The notes below the pieces were generated by a model. It searched no databases and was not told the DNA's origin. It worked only from the letters and a program-made list of their open reading frames with translations. This document shows positions 40,501 through 51,101 of a stretch of DNA of 64,000 nt, piece by piece (positions within the stretch are counted from its first letter, which is position 1; every line of letters starts with the position of its first letter). Source of the stretch: UBA1715 sp045615765 (GTDB lineage Bacteria; Bacteroidota; Bacteroidia; Bacteroidales; UBA1715); NCBI GenBank assembly GCA_045615765.1, contig JAZLFM010000010.1, positions 62,001-126,000 of the forward strand. Reading direction: 5' to 3'. The translations under genes and the position numbers were made by a program.

Positions 40501-43500
40501 ATGAAACGATTTGGGCTGATAACAATATTTCTTTTTGCACTCTTAAGCACATTTGCTCAGGAATCGGCTATCGTTTTCACTGAAAATCAGAGACAATGGC
40601 CTTCGAATGTATTGTTTCGAAGCCAACTACACAAAGGGAATGTTTTTCTAGAAAGAAATTGTTTTACCTACTATTTTTTCGACAGCGAAAATTCCCAACA
40701 TCGACATGGTGCATACGACGTTTCAGAAGATGAATTAAAACAAAGTTTAGAGAAATTTGAAAAAACAGGCGAACAACCGAAGCGAATCCAACAACATAAA
40801 CCTGACTCACTACGTGCACACGCATATAAAGTTTCGTTCGTGAATATGAATCCACGGACAAAAATCTATGGAGTTTCTCAAACGCCATATACCGAAAATT
40901 ATCTCATCGGAAACAATCCCAAAAACTGGGCTACTGGAGTGCGTAGTTTTTCGAAGGTCATCTATGAGAACATTTATAAGAATACTTTATTACAAGTATA
41001 TGGCAACGATAAAGATCTTAAATATGATTTCGTGATACGACCAGGTGGCGATCCACAAAAAATACAACTACGATATTCCGATGTGCCTTCTATGACAGTA
41101 CGAAGCGACGGCGTGTTACAAATAAAAACATCGGTAAACGAAGTCTATGAACAAAAACCATACGCTTACCAAATCATACAAGGAGATACAGTTACGATAC
41201 CTTGCTCTTATCATTTGGAACACTTTGTAGTTAGTTATGATTTGGGAAAATACAACCCGGAATATACTTTATACATTGACCCCGATTTGATTTTTTCAAC
41301 TTACACAGGTTCGACATCAGACAACTGGGGATTTACCGCGACATACGATTCCGAGAACAACGCATATTTAGGAGGCATTGTCGAGGGATTTGGGTATCCT
41401 ATCAATATGGGAGCTATTCAGACAGAATATGCTGGTGGCAACTGGGACATTGGTATCATAAAACTCGACGCTACAGGAACGAAACGACTCTACGCAACAT
41501 ATTTAGGAGGATCTAGTTGCGAGATGCCACACAGTTTTATTGTAAACAGTAAAAATGAACTGCTCATTTTGGGAACGACCGGTTCTGCCGATTTCCCTAC
41601 CGCTAATGCATATCAGAAGACATTCGCCGGAGGAGACTACACGTTGTACGACAACACCATTTTATTTGAGAATGGTGTGGACATCTTCGTAAGCCGACTT
41701 TCACCTGACGGAACCACCCTATTATCATCTACATTTTTAGGCGGAAGCAAAAATGATGGTATCAACTTTAGTTGGGAAACCGATCTTGAATATGGACACG
41801 ATTCGCTATATTACAACTATGGCGACGGCGCTCGTGGAGAAATAATGATTGACGACGACGATAACGTCTATATTGCATCAACAACATTTTCTGACGATTT
41901 CCCTATAGTAAATGGATTTCAGAGTACTTTTGGAGGAATGCAAGATGGCGTTGTCTGCAAATTCGACCCGGAAATTACAGCACTTCAATGGAGTTCATAC
42001 ATTGGAGGAGACAGCAAAGACGCTTCATATTCCATCGACATTGACCACGACAATAGTGCCTATGTGACTGGCGGTACTTGTTCTTCAACCTTAAATATGC
42101 CCGCTGGTGGATACCAACCCAATAGAATTGGAGGAACAGTCGATGCATATATTCTTAAAATAAACCGTAACTCTGGTGAATTAGAAGCAGGAACGTATTT
42201 TGGTTCAACAGAATACGACCAGGCTCATTTTGTACGCGTAAATTCAAACAATAAAGTTTTTATTTTCGGGCAAACCACTGCAAAAGGCAACACCCTCATT
42301 TACAATGCAAAATACAATAATCCAAACAGTGGACAATTCCTCGCTTCATTTTCAAACGATCTACAGACACTGAATTGGTCCACAGTATTTGGTTCAGGAC
42401 TAGGAAGACCAAACATTTCTCCTACAGCATTCGAAGTTGACATTTGTAACCGTATTTACTTAGCTGGCGTGGGACGTGATTGGAACGATCAACCTGGTTG
42501 GTATTTCTATGGGAATACAGGCTATCGTCTGTACGACTATGGATGGGAAGCTATACAAGGTACGAAAGGCATGGAAGTTACCGACGATGCCTATCAAAAA
42601 GAGACCGACGGTAAAGATTTCTACATTATGGTTACCGACGACGAAGCTAACAATCTGGACTATGCAACATTCTTTGGCGAACTTGCCGATGCGTATGTGC
42701 TATACAATCCTTTCAACGGGCAATACCTTTACAATGGATGTACCTCAAGTGGCCGAGACCATGTAGATGGTGGAACAAGTCGTTTTGATGCGAATGGTTA
42801 TGTATATCAAAGTGTCTGTGCAAGTTGCGGAGGATGCAACGGATTTCCAATTTATCCAAAACCAGGCGCATGGTCAACAAAAAATAATGCAAGCAACTGT
42901 AACAGCGCTATTCTTCGTTTTGTTATTGACTTTGGACTAATAAAAGCAAATTTCGACTTGCCAGAAGTTGGTTGCGCAAGCAAAGAACTTACATTCAAAA
43001 ACACCTCCGAAGTGCATTACAACAATCCAAAACTCACCTATTTATGGGATTTTGGAGATGGGACGACCTCAACCGAGGAATCACCATCGCACACATATTC
43101 TGCGAACGGGAAATACACAATCACTCTTTGGGTAAAGGACTCAACCTCGTGCAACCAAAGCGATTCGGTAACAAAGGTACTTTCTATTGTTACCAAAACA
43201 AACTACGAGATACTGGATACCAAGAATATCTGTCTTGGCGATAGCGTAGCCATTGGTATTCCTAACGAATATGACGAATCACTTGAATATTCTTGGTCGC
43301 CTACTGATTGGATTACCGACCCATCAAAACCATCGTCATATACAAAACCAAACGACACAACCACCTACCAGCTTTCTGTTACATCAGGCTGGTGCCAAAC
43401 AATTTACGAGCAAACGGTCAACACATTCAACCAAGATTACTTTGTAAAAAACATTACAGTCGAAAAAAACGGAATATCACAGAAGCCCTATATCTGCAAA

Positions 43501-44952
43501 GGAGAAAAAGTAACGATTACTGCCGAAACAAATGCACCGTCGCAGCGTTTTCTATGGGCAACAGACAAGAATTTCAGGAATATTGTCAATCCTGATTTTT
43601 CGCTCGACTACATTGAATTTACCCCAACAGAAACCACGACTCTCTATGTAAAAACACTTAGCACCTATTGTGAATTCGAAGCTATAGATTCTATTACTTT
43701 GTATGTTTTCTATAATAAAATAGCAGTAAGAGGCGACACACTTATTTGTAATGGCGACATTACCCCTATTTTCGTAGAAAATCTTACTCCAAAGAATCCT
43801 CTTACTTACTTATGGTCTCCAAAAAACAAAATTTACGACGGATACAATACTGCCACACCACTTGTCAACCCTGACAAGAAAACAGATTTTATAGTTTATG
43901 CTACAGATTCTGTTGGCTGCACCTATACCGACACAGTCCATATTGATGTAGATGAATTACTAATACAAGTCGAGAACTTCCAACCAATTAGTTGTCACGG
44001 AGAGACCGATGCGCAATTCGAAATTGTTCCTATGGGATATCCACCGTATCAAGTTACTTGGGACGATAATACTACATTGCTTGGCAAATACAACATCGGA
44101 CCTGGTTCATACACTGTATTTGTTACAGATAGTTTAGGTTGCACAAAGAAAAACACAATAGAAATAAACGAGCCTAAAAAACTACAAATTGATTCAAGCA
44201 CATACACACACGAAACTTGTAAAGGAGCTTGCAATGGAACCATCTCACTTTCGGTATCAGGTGGAACAGAACCATATTCATATTTATGGAGCAACGAAGA
44301 CAAAAACGCTAAACAACAACGACTTTGTCCAGGAGAATATAATGTAACAGTTACCGATGCGCATGGTTGTACAACATCTCTTGCGAAATCAATACAAATT
44401 GTTTTAGAAGAAAAAATACCTGATGTTGACGCATACGCCGAATCAAACATAATTTTCATAGGACAAGAAACAAAAATACACGCAACAAAAAATCCCGAAG
44501 AAAACATCACCTATCTTTGGACTCCTAACATTTGGTTAGACGACAATACTAAAGCTATTGCCACCGTAACGCCAGATGTACCTTTAGAACTCACATTTAA
44601 AGTCATTGCCATAGATGCATACGGTTGCCAAAATTCTGACACCGTACAATTACAATCAACGGAATGGATTTGCGACAAACCATTTATCTTTGTTCCAACT
44701 GCGTTCACTCCAAACAACGACGGAAAGAACGATGTTATTTCTGTAAACAGCCGAGTAATTACCGACCTAACCTTTGCAATTTACGACCGCTGGGGAGAAC
44801 TCGTATTCGAAACCAACGATACGAATACAACCTGGGACGGCACTTATCACGGCAAGTTATTACAACCACAGGTTTTGGTATATCATTTAAAGGCAACTTG
44901 CCTAAATGGTGAGAAATTCGAAGAAAAAGGAAACATTACGCTTATACGATAA
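40501..44952 (+). CDS. Giant T9SS surface protein with SBBP, PKD and SprB repeats and type B CTD
   Basis: The 1483-residue protein has a signal peptide (MKRFGLITIFLFALLSTFAQ). An N-terminal region of the DUF7948 type follows (AIVFTENQRQWPSNVLFRSQ), then SBBP-like beta-propeller repeats to about 800 (YATYLGGSSCEMPHSFIVNS; WSSYIGGDSKDASYSIDIDH), a PKD domain (YLWDFGDGTTSTEESPSHTY), SprB-type repeats (ISCHGETDAQFEIVPMGYPP; ETCKGACNGTISLSVSGGTE), and the gliding-motility-associated C-terminal domain (FVPTAFTPNNDGKNDVISVN, DRWGELVFETND). The start at 40501 replaces a TTG at 40495. The next gene, overlapping by one base, encodes its likely outer-membrane partner. Confidence 0.93.
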   Translation: MKRFGLITIFLFALLSTFAQESAIVFTENQRQWPSNVLFRSQLHKGNVFLERNCFTYYFFDSENSQHRHGAYDVSEDELKQSLEKFEKTGEQPKRIQQHKPDSLRAHAYKVSFVNMNPRTKIYGVSQTPYTENYLIGNNPKNWATGVRSFSKVIYENIYKNTLLQVYGNDKDLKYDFVIRPGGDPQKIQLRYSDVPSMTVRSDGVLQIKTSVNEVYEQKPYAYQIIQGDTVTIPCSYHLEHFVVSYDLGKYNPEYTLYIDPDLIFSTYTGSTSDNWGFTATYDSENNAYLGGIVEGFGYPINMGAIQTEYAGGNWDIGIIKLDATGTKRLYATYLGGSSCEMPHSFIVNSKNELLILGTTGSADFPTANAYQKTFAGGDYTLYDNTILFENGVDIFVSRLSPDGTTLLSSTFLGGSKNDGINFSWETDLEYGHDSLYYNYGDGARGEIMIDDDDNVYIASTTFSDDFPIVNGFQSTFGGMQDGVVCKFDPEITALQWSSYIGGDSKDASYSIDIDHDNSAYVTGGTCSSTLNMPAGGYQPNRIGGTVDAYILKINRNSGELEAGTYFGSTEYDQAHFVRVNSNNKVFIFGQTTAKGNTLIYNAKYNNPNSGQFLASFSNDLQTLNWSTVFGSGLGRPNISPTAFEVDICNRIYLAGVGRDWNDQPGWYFYGNTGYRLYDYGWEAIQGTKGMEVTDDAYQKETDGKDFYIMVTDDEANNLDYATFFGELADAYVLYNPFNGQYLYNGCTSSGRDHVDGGTSRFDANGYVYQSVCASCGGCNGFPIYPKPGAWSTKNNASNCNSAILRFVIDFGLIKANFDLPEVGCASKELTFKNTSEVHYNNPKLTYLWDFGDGTTSTEESPSHTYSANGKYTITLWVKDSTSCNQSDSVTKVLSIVTKTNYEILDTKNICLGDSVAIGIPNEYDESLEYSWSPTDWITDPSKPSSYTKPNDTTTYQLSVTSGWCQTIYEQTVNTFNQDYFVKNITVEKNGISQKPYICKGEKVTITAETNAPSQRFLWATDKNFRNIVNPDFSLDYIEFTPTETTTLYVKTLSTYCEFEAIDSITLYVFYNKIAVRGDTLICNGDITPIFVENLTPKNPLTYLWSPKNKIYDGYNTATPLVNPDKKTDFIVYATDSVGCTYTDTVHIDVDELLIQVENFQPISCHGETDAQFEIVPMGYPPYQVTWDDNTTLLGKYNIGPGSYTVFVTDSLGCTKKNTIEINEPKKLQIDSSTYTHETCKGACNGTISLSVSGGTEPYSYLWSNEDKNAKQQRLCPGEYNVTVTDAHGCTTSLAKSIQIVLEEKIPDVDAYAESNIIFIGQETKIHATKNPEENITYLWTPNIWLDDNTKAIATVTPDVPLELTFKVIAIDAYGCQNSDTVQLQSTEWICDKPFIFVPTAFTPNNDGKNDVISVNSRVITDLTFAIYDRWGELVFETNDTNTTWDGTYHGKLLQPQVLVYHLKATCLNGEKFEEKGNITLIR

Positions 44953-45968
44953 TGTTTAAGAAATTGCTGACATATTTGTTCCTTTTTTTTCTTGTGCAAA
45001 ACATTGAAGCACAAGACATTCACTTCTCGAACTTTTACTCAAACACTTTAAATTTAAATCCTGCCGAATCAGGTTATTTTGCAGGAAGACACAGATTTTG
45101 CCTTGCCTACAGAGACCAATATCGCACAGTTGCAAGACCATACAAGACCTTAGCAGCAAGTTATGACCGAAAAATCACCAAGCGAACAATGAATAGTATG
45201 TTCGGCATTGGACTACTACTCGACGCAGATATTGCCGGAGATGCGAACTACACTACTGTACAATTTGGCATTCCGTGCGCACACCATATTCCGTTAGCAG
45301 GAAAAACTATTATTCTATCCTACGGAATTATGCCGGCATTGCATCATTCTGCTATCGATTACAGTAATCTTACTTTTGGCGAACAATTCAATGGGATTCA
45401 ATTTATTCCAGATATGGAAATCAACGAAGATGTTGATATGAATTCCGTACTTTATTTTAATCTAAATGCGGGAACACAAGTAACGTATAAGCCATCAAAA
45501 ACACAAACATACAGTATTGGTGTTGCATGGAATAATATTAATAAACCGACCATGTCGTTCTTTAAAGACGACGACGCACAATTACGCCAACGCATACTAC
45601 TACACACATCGGCAATAATTTCCATAACATCAACTTTTGACATTGTACCTGGAGCAAAAATCCAATTTCAAGGTAAACAACACGAATACCAATTTGGCGC
45701 AATGGGAATATACTATTTCCCCAATGCAACCATATCGCAAGGACAAACAGGAATATGGTTCCGTTCAAAAAATAAAGATGCTATAATATTTGCACTTGGC
45801 GCACAATATAATGGATTCGACATTATGCTCAACTACGACCTTAACATATCGAAACTTCGTACGGCCAGCAATTTCCACGGAGCATTCGAAATCACCCTTT
45901 CCTACATTGTAGAAAACAAAAATCGAAGCAAACGAATGACAGCAATTCGCTGTCCGCATACATTGTAA
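44952..45968 (+). CDS. PorP/SprF-family T9SS outer-membrane protein
   Basis: The 338-residue protein has a signal peptide and the PorP/SprF pattern of an outer-membrane barrel (QDIHFSNFYSNTLNLNPAES, then FCLAYRDQYRTVARPYKTLA and AASYDRKI). Such proteins bind type-B-CTD cargo at the cell surface. Its ATG overlaps the stop of the giant cargo gene (TAATG), so the pair is translationally coupled. Confidence 0.95.
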   Translation: MFKKLLTYLFLFFLVQNIEAQDIHFSNFYSNTLNLNPAESGYFAGRHRFCLAYRDQYRTVARPYKTLAASYDRKITKRTMNSMFGIGLLLDADIAGDANYTTVQFGIPCAHHIPLAGKTIILSYGIMPALHHSAIDYSNLTFGEQFNGIQFIPDMEINEDVDMNSVLYFNLNAGTQVTYKPSKTQTYSIGVAWNNINKPTMSFFKDDDAQLRQRILLHTSAIISITSTFDIVPGAKIQFQGKQHEYQFGAMGIYYFPNATISQGQTGIWFRSKNKDAIIFALGAQYNGFDIMLNYDLNISKLRTASNFHGAFEITLSYIVENKNRSKRMTAIRCPHTL

Positions 45969-46016
45969 CATGTAGATTTTTATCGCGTAACTGCAAGTAG
46001 AACAATTCTAAATTTA

Positions 46017-46024
46017 TATCTTTG
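46017..46024 (+). promoter_or_regulatory. -7 element of the propeller-lipoprotein/CotH operon
   Basis: TATCTTTG matches TAnnTTTG, 20 bases before the ATG at 46045. Confidence 0.6.
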
Positions 46025-46044
46025 TGAATGTAAATAATACGACT

Positions 46045-47034
46045 ATGAAAAAATTACTTTCTACTATATTACTTATTGGCTTAACATCCTTAGTATTTGT
46101 TGGTTGCAAGAAACTTGACCGTCTTTATTTTACTCCAGTAACCACAATAGACAAAATGGAAATCATTGATATGACACCGGTTACGGATAGCGTTTTTCTT
46201 GTTCTTTGTAAAGACAAAGATGACAAACGTGAAATCCACCGTTGTACTTGGGGGAAAAATCAAAAAGTAACATCGAAAAAGATGGGAAAAACACTAAGTC
46301 TTAAATTCAACACTATAGAATTTAAAGACGGAAAGACTTGGATTGGTGGCGACACATTGGCTATTCGTATGAGCGAAGACACCGGAGCAACTTGGGTTCG
46401 TTGGAGATCGAAATCGTTCGACGATTGGAAAGAAAACTGGAAAAGTGACATCTCAAATTTAACCAATATGTACATCAAAAATGACGAGCCATACTTTGCC
46501 ATAGGTACAGATGACCTTTTCAAAGGAAACTTTTATTGGTTTAGTTCAGAATGGAACAGTTGGAAAAGTGGACAGAAACAATTTGGTCTAAACGATATGG
46601 TGGTATGCGACGATAGTCTTGTGTACATTGCAGGCTATGGTTCTATCTGTTTTGCCAATCAATTGGGAGAAAACCAAACATTAGAGAATGTAGGCGGCGA
46701 AAACTTTACAAGCATTTGTTCGAATGGTAAATATATCTATGCCTGCACATATTCCGGGAAAATTTTCCGTACAGAAATACAAGAAAACAAATGGGAAAAA
46801 GTTCATTCAAAAGGCGACCATCTATTGTTTATTGAATCCGACAATGCTGGAAATGTTGTTGCCGTAGGCGAAAGCAAAAAAATCCTTGTTTCTAACGACA
46901 ACGGCGAAAATTGGAGAGTAGAAAGTTACTCGGAAGGAAACAGAATTTCTTGTATGGAAATGCTTAATAATGAATTTTATATAGGAACAGAAAAAGGAGT
47001 TATTATAAAACTTAACAACGCAAACCTTCAATAA
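46045..47034 (+). CDS. Beta-propeller-like lipoprotein
   Basis: The 329-residue protein has a lipoprotein signal (LLIGLTSLVFVGCKKLD) with Cys at residue 21. Repeated strands with Asp-box-like turns follow (SEDTGATWVRW, SNDNGENWRVE) and propeller-like segments (YIYACTYSGKIFRTEI; FYIGTEKGVIIKLNN). It resembles YCF48/BNR-type propellers. The start at 46045 is chosen for the signal peptide. It is followed directly by the CotH gene, suggesting that the two work together at the surface. Confidence 0.8.
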   Translation: MKKLLSTILLIGLTSLVFVGCKKLDRLYFTPVTTIDKMEIIDMTPVTDSVFLVLCKDKDDKREIHRCTWGKNQKVTSKKMGKTLSLKFNTIEFKDGKTWIGGDTLAIRMSEDTGATWVRWRSKSFDDWKENWKSDISNLTNMYIKNDEPYFAIGTDDLFKGNFYWFSSEWNSWKSGQKQFGLNDMVVCDDSLVYIAGYGSICFANQLGENQTLENVGGENFTSICSNGKYIYACTYSGKIFRTEIQENKWEKVHSKGDHLLFIESDNAGNVVAVGESKKILVSNDNGENWRVESYSEGNRISCMEMLNNEFYIGTEKGVIIKLNNANLQ

Positions 47035-50000
47035 ATGAGAAAAATAATTTTCCTCGCAACACTTATTATCTCGTCATATTGTTCATTTTCGCAACAAATA
47101 ATATTAAATGAGATTGTAGCAAAAAACGCCAACTCCTACAGTAACGATCAGGAGAAATCTCCAGATTGGATTGAAATAAAAAACACATCCAATTCCGCTA
47201 TACAACTTTCAAACTTCAGTCTTGCAACAAAAGATTGCTTGAATGCGCCTTGGCAACTTCCAGACATACAATTGGCAGCAGGTGCTGTTACATTATTCGA
47301 AGCAAAAGATGCAGAATCAATAGCACAATGGGAAACGGTTATTGATCTTGGTCATTCTTTTTCATACATTGTTCCTACTACGAACATCGCAAATTGGACA
47401 AAAGAAAATTTTGACGACAATGCTTGGAACAACGGCCCTTCTCCTATTGGATTTGGAGAAACAAACATTGCCAGTTCTGTTCCAACGGGAACACTATCTG
47501 TATTTTTACGAACTACATTCTCCATTACCGACATACATGATATTTCCACAATAATGCTCCACATGGACTGCGACGATGGATTTATCGCCTATATCAATGG
47601 TACAGAAATAGCACGATCAAATATGAGCCAAAGCGAATATAATGCATTCGCAACAGATTACACCGACGGAGTTATTATCTTAGGTCAATCACCAAAATCG
47701 TATCGGTTCGATAACATTACCAATGTTTTACACGAAGGTAGTAATACATTTTGTGTACAAGTTCACAATTGTAATGCTACATCAAGCGACCTACTAGCAA
47801 TTCCTATTTTAAGCATAGGTTATAAGACAGCTAAAGAAAGTCGTGGAACAACATCACAATATTGCACGTTCTCAACAGGAGAAACATTTCCACATTCATT
47901 AGATGCGTCTTCCGACATTGTATATTTACTAGAAGGTGGAAAAATTATAGATAGCATTGCCTGGAAAAACCTTCCTGTTGACATTTCTATTGGCAGAAAG
48001 AATGGAGACAACATAAACAGCTATTATTTCAGCAAACCTACACCAAAAGCGCAAAACAGTTACGAAGCATTTGTTCCCGAAACTCTTGACAAACCAAAGT
48101 TATCCGTTCCTGCAAGCGTGTACACATCAGGAACATTATTCTATGTTTCCGCCTACTCAAGCGAAAATGACGTAACCATCCGATACACAACAGACGGTTC
48201 TGAGCCAAATGAAGATTCAAAAGTCATTCCAAAAAATATACTCATAACAGCTACGACAAACTTACGCGTACGAGCATTTCGGAATGGATATCTACCAAGT
48301 AAAACCACAACAGCAACATACCTTTTTCTTAACAGAGAACAAAATCTTCCTATTGCGTCTATTACAGCAAAAAAAGGAGATTTCTTCAGCAATACCGAAG
48401 GTATTTATATGCTAGGTCCAAATGCTTCAAAAGAAGAACCTTATTATGGAGCAAACTACTGGCAAGATTGGGAAAAGCCTATTCATTTTGAATATTTCGA
48501 TGAATTCGGAGATTGCGTAGTTTCGCAAGATGCTGGCGTAAAGATTGGTGGCAACTGGAGCCGCGCGCAACCGCAGAAAACATTAAAAATATACGCTCGC
48601 GATGAATATGGAAAAGACGAGATGGAATATCAATTTTTCAAAGACAAACCTATTTCTTCTTTCCACCTTATTTTATTACGAAATAGCGGTAACGATTTTA
48701 ACAATACGCAAATGCGCGACGGCGTTATTTCCGAGTTAGCAAAACAAATGGATATAGACCGCCAAGCATATCAACCTGCCATAGTTTTCATTAATGGTAA
48801 ATACTATGGTATTCAAAATGTACGCGAAAAACAAAACAAACATTATGTTGCCGAAAACTACGGATACGACAAAGACGACATAGATGTTATAAAAAACAAT
48901 GGAGAAGTTGCAGACGGAAATAACACTGATTATTTCATTATGCGAAACTTTATGGAAAACAAAGACTTATCCGACAATGCAAATTACGAACAAGCTAAAC
49001 AATACATTGACATACAAAACTTTATCGACTACAACATTTTGGAAATGTATGTAGTAAACGAAGACTGGCCAGGAAACAATATCGCATATTGGCATTCCCG
49101 TTCTGCAAACACACCTTGGCGTTACATGCTTTTCGACGCCGATTTCGGACTGGGAATCTGGGATCTTGATAAGAAAGTCAATAAAAATATGTTTCAATGG
49201 TGTACTTTGCCAAATTCCAGTGATTACGCAACTGCACCATGGTCAACAATTATACTACGTCAATTACTAAAAAACAGCGAGTTCAAAAGAGATTTTCTTA
49301 ACAGTCTTGCTGACCGACTAAACACAACCCTTTCTGCATATTCAGTAAATCACACTATTGATTCTGTTTACGAAATCATAGATAATGAAATGTACTACCA
49401 TAAACAAAAATGGGGAGACAATTGGCAAGAAGGTTGGCTCAAACAAATGAAAGATTTCGGAAGTCGTAGAGATGATATTATGAGAAGACAAGCCGAAACC
49501 TTCTTTTCTACTAACGGCAGTTACAAATTAACCATTTCTTCTTCGCACAAAAATGCCGGTTTTATTCGCCTTAACAGCATAACTGTTTCGACTTTCCCTT
49601 GGTCTGGAAAATATTTCAACAACAACACAATTTCCTTGACGGCTATTGCAAAACCTGGATACAACTTTGTGCGTTGGGAAGGTGCAGTTAATTCTACAGA
49701 AAAAACTATCACTATCACCGCAAATCAAGCGACAAACATTACTGCCGTTTACGAACATGTAGGAAACGAGCCTCAGATTTCATTCACTGAGATTTATTAT
49801 CACACATACAAAAATGACGAGACGAAATGGATAGAATTATGTAACGACAACAACACACAACAAACTCTTGACATATCTAATTGGACACTTACACTCGATA
49901 GATATAATCAGACATTTACATTTCCTGAAGGAAGTTCTTTGGGAACAGAAAAAAATCCAAATATTCTCGTGTTAGCAAAAAACAAAGAACGTTTTTGTAC

Positions 50001-50985
50001 AAAATATCCCGATGTTCCCGCAGAGTCAGTCATTGGAAATATAGATGTCGACTTTCCTAAAGATTTTGCAACCGTAACATTGCGAAACGAAAACGGTTGC
50101 AAGATGGCAGAGTTGTTCTACTCCGACGAATTTGCACATGCTCAAAAAGCAGATGGATATGGGTACTCCTGCGATTTCAAATACGGAAATTACGCATGCG
50201 CCCACACTCTAGGAGGAACACCATTACAAGTCAATCTCACCGAAGAAGACATTACCCCAGAGCGATGGCCTATAATTACAGAAATAAACTTTGCACCAAG
50301 CAAGACATTTGACTCTGGTGACTGGATTGAGATATACAACCCTGACAAATACGCTACTTTCAACTTGAAAGATTGGATGATTAAAGATGATGGAGGTAAA
50401 ATATCTGTAATCTATGATGAAATAACTATTGCTCCAGGTGAATACATTGTTTTTGCAAACAATACTGAAAAGTTCCATAACATCTACCCAGATGTACCTT
50501 GTTACCAATTAAACTTGTCGTTAAACAACTACCAAGACGGTATTTCACTATATAATAAATACGAACGACGAGTAAATTCAGTATCATATTCTATGTTTGA
50601 CGGCAAATGGGCAACTAACACATTCAAAACAGGAAGAACACTTTCGCTTCGCGATTACAATTCAAACAACGCCTCTGGTAAAAATTGGTCTGCAAGTAAA
50701 AGTTATGGAACACCAGGAAGAGAAAACGATTACATTCTAACCGCTATACCAGAGAATGAGAAAATTCAAATTGCTGCTTATCCAAATCCATGTAGTGAAT
50801 ATCTCATTATTGAATGTGAAGGAACCTTTATCTACGAAATTGTTACGACGAATGGCATCGTAATAAATTCAGAGGAAGCAAACGACCAAACACAAATACA
50901 AACAAACGAACTTCCAACAGGAATCTATTTCATTGTAATTTACCAAGGAGACCAAACAACAATAAGAAAAATCGTAAAAGAATAG
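47035..50985 (+). CDS. T9SS-secreted CotH-kinase-family protein with lamin-tail domains
   Basis: The 1316-residue protein has a signal peptide, an N-terminal lamin-tail domain (QIILNEIVAKNANSYSND), a chitobiase-like C-terminal beta domain (DVTIRYTTDGSEPNEDSKVI), and a CotH kinase domain at about 450-830 (KTLKIYARDEYGKDEMEY, LRNSGNDFNNTQMRDGV, GKYYGIQNVREKQNKHYV, YMLFDADFGLGIWD). An InlB-type repeat (GYNFVRWEGAV) and two more lamin-tail domains follow (FTEIYYHTYKNDETKWIELC; GDWIEIYNPDKYA). The type A sorting signal is AAYPNPCSEYLIIE to LPTGIYFIVIYQGD. CotH proteins phosphorylate other proteins; extracellular substrates here are unknown. Confidence 0.93.
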   Translation: MRKIIFLATLIISSYCSFSQQIILNEIVAKNANSYSNDQEKSPDWIEIKNTSNSAIQLSNFSLATKDCLNAPWQLPDIQLAAGAVTLFEAKDAESIAQWETVIDLGHSFSYIVPTTNIANWTKENFDDNAWNNGPSPIGFGETNIASSVPTGTLSVFLRTTFSITDIHDISTIMLHMDCDDGFIAYINGTEIARSNMSQSEYNAFATDYTDGVIILGQSPKSYRFDNITNVLHEGSNTFCVQVHNCNATSSDLLAIPILSIGYKTAKESRGTTSQYCTFSTGETFPHSLDASSDIVYLLEGGKIIDSIAWKNLPVDISIGRKNGDNINSYYFSKPTPKAQNSYEAFVPETLDKPKLSVPASVYTSGTLFYVSAYSSENDVTIRYTTDGSEPNEDSKVIPKNILITATTNLRVRAFRNGYLPSKTTTATYLFLNREQNLPIASITAKKGDFFSNTEGIYMLGPNASKEEPYYGANYWQDWEKPIHFEYFDEFGDCVVSQDAGVKIGGNWSRAQPQKTLKIYARDEYGKDEMEYQFFKDKPISSFHLILLRNSGNDFNNTQMRDGVISELAKQMDIDRQAYQPAIVFINGKYYGIQNVREKQNKHYVAENYGYDKDDIDVIKNNGEVADGNNTDYFIMRNFMENKDLSDNANYEQAKQYIDIQNFIDYNILEMYVVNEDWPGNNIAYWHSRSANTPWRYMLFDADFGLGIWDLDKKVNKNMFQWCTLPNSSDYATAPWSTIILRQLLKNSEFKRDFLNSLADRLNTTLSAYSVNHTIDSVYEIIDNEMYYHKQKWGDNWQEGWLKQMKDFGSRRDDIMRRQAETFFSTNGSYKLTISSSHKNAGFIRLNSITVSTFPWSGKYFNNNTISLTAIAKPGYNFVRWEGAVNSTEKTITITANQATNITAVYEHVGNEPQISFTEIYYHTYKNDETKWIELCNDNNTQQTLDISNWTLTLDRYNQTFTFPEGSSLGTEKNPNILVLAKNKERFCTKYPDVPAESVIGNIDVDFPKDFATVTLRNENGCKMAELFYSDEFAHAQKADGYGYSCDFKYGNYACAHTLGGTPLQVNLTEEDITPERWPIITEINFAPSKTFDSGDWIEIYNPDKYATFNLKDWMIKDDGGKISVIYDEITIAPGEYIVFANNTEKFHNIYPDVPCYQLNLSLNNYQDGISLYNKYERRVNSVSYSMFDGKWATNTFKTGRTLSLRDYNSNNASGKNWSASKSYGTPGRENDYILTAIPENEKIQIAAYPNPCSEYLIIECEGTFIYEIVTTNGIVINSEEANDQTQIQTNELPTGIYFIVIYQGDQTTIRKIVKE

Positions 50986-51066
50986 CGAATAACACGAAGG
51001 TTACGCTAGGTTGTCAACAATTATGAATACTTATTAACAACAGACTTTTGTTTGGTAAGAAATTTC

Positions 51067-51074
51067 TATTTTTG
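51067..51074 (+). promoter_or_regulatory. -7 element upstream of the basic secreted protein
   Basis: TATTTTTG matches TAnnTTTG, 27 bases before the ATG at 51102; a TTTG lies at 51047-51050. Confidence 0.55.
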
Positions 51075-51101
51075 AAATCGGTAAAAAATGATTATTGAAC
51101 T

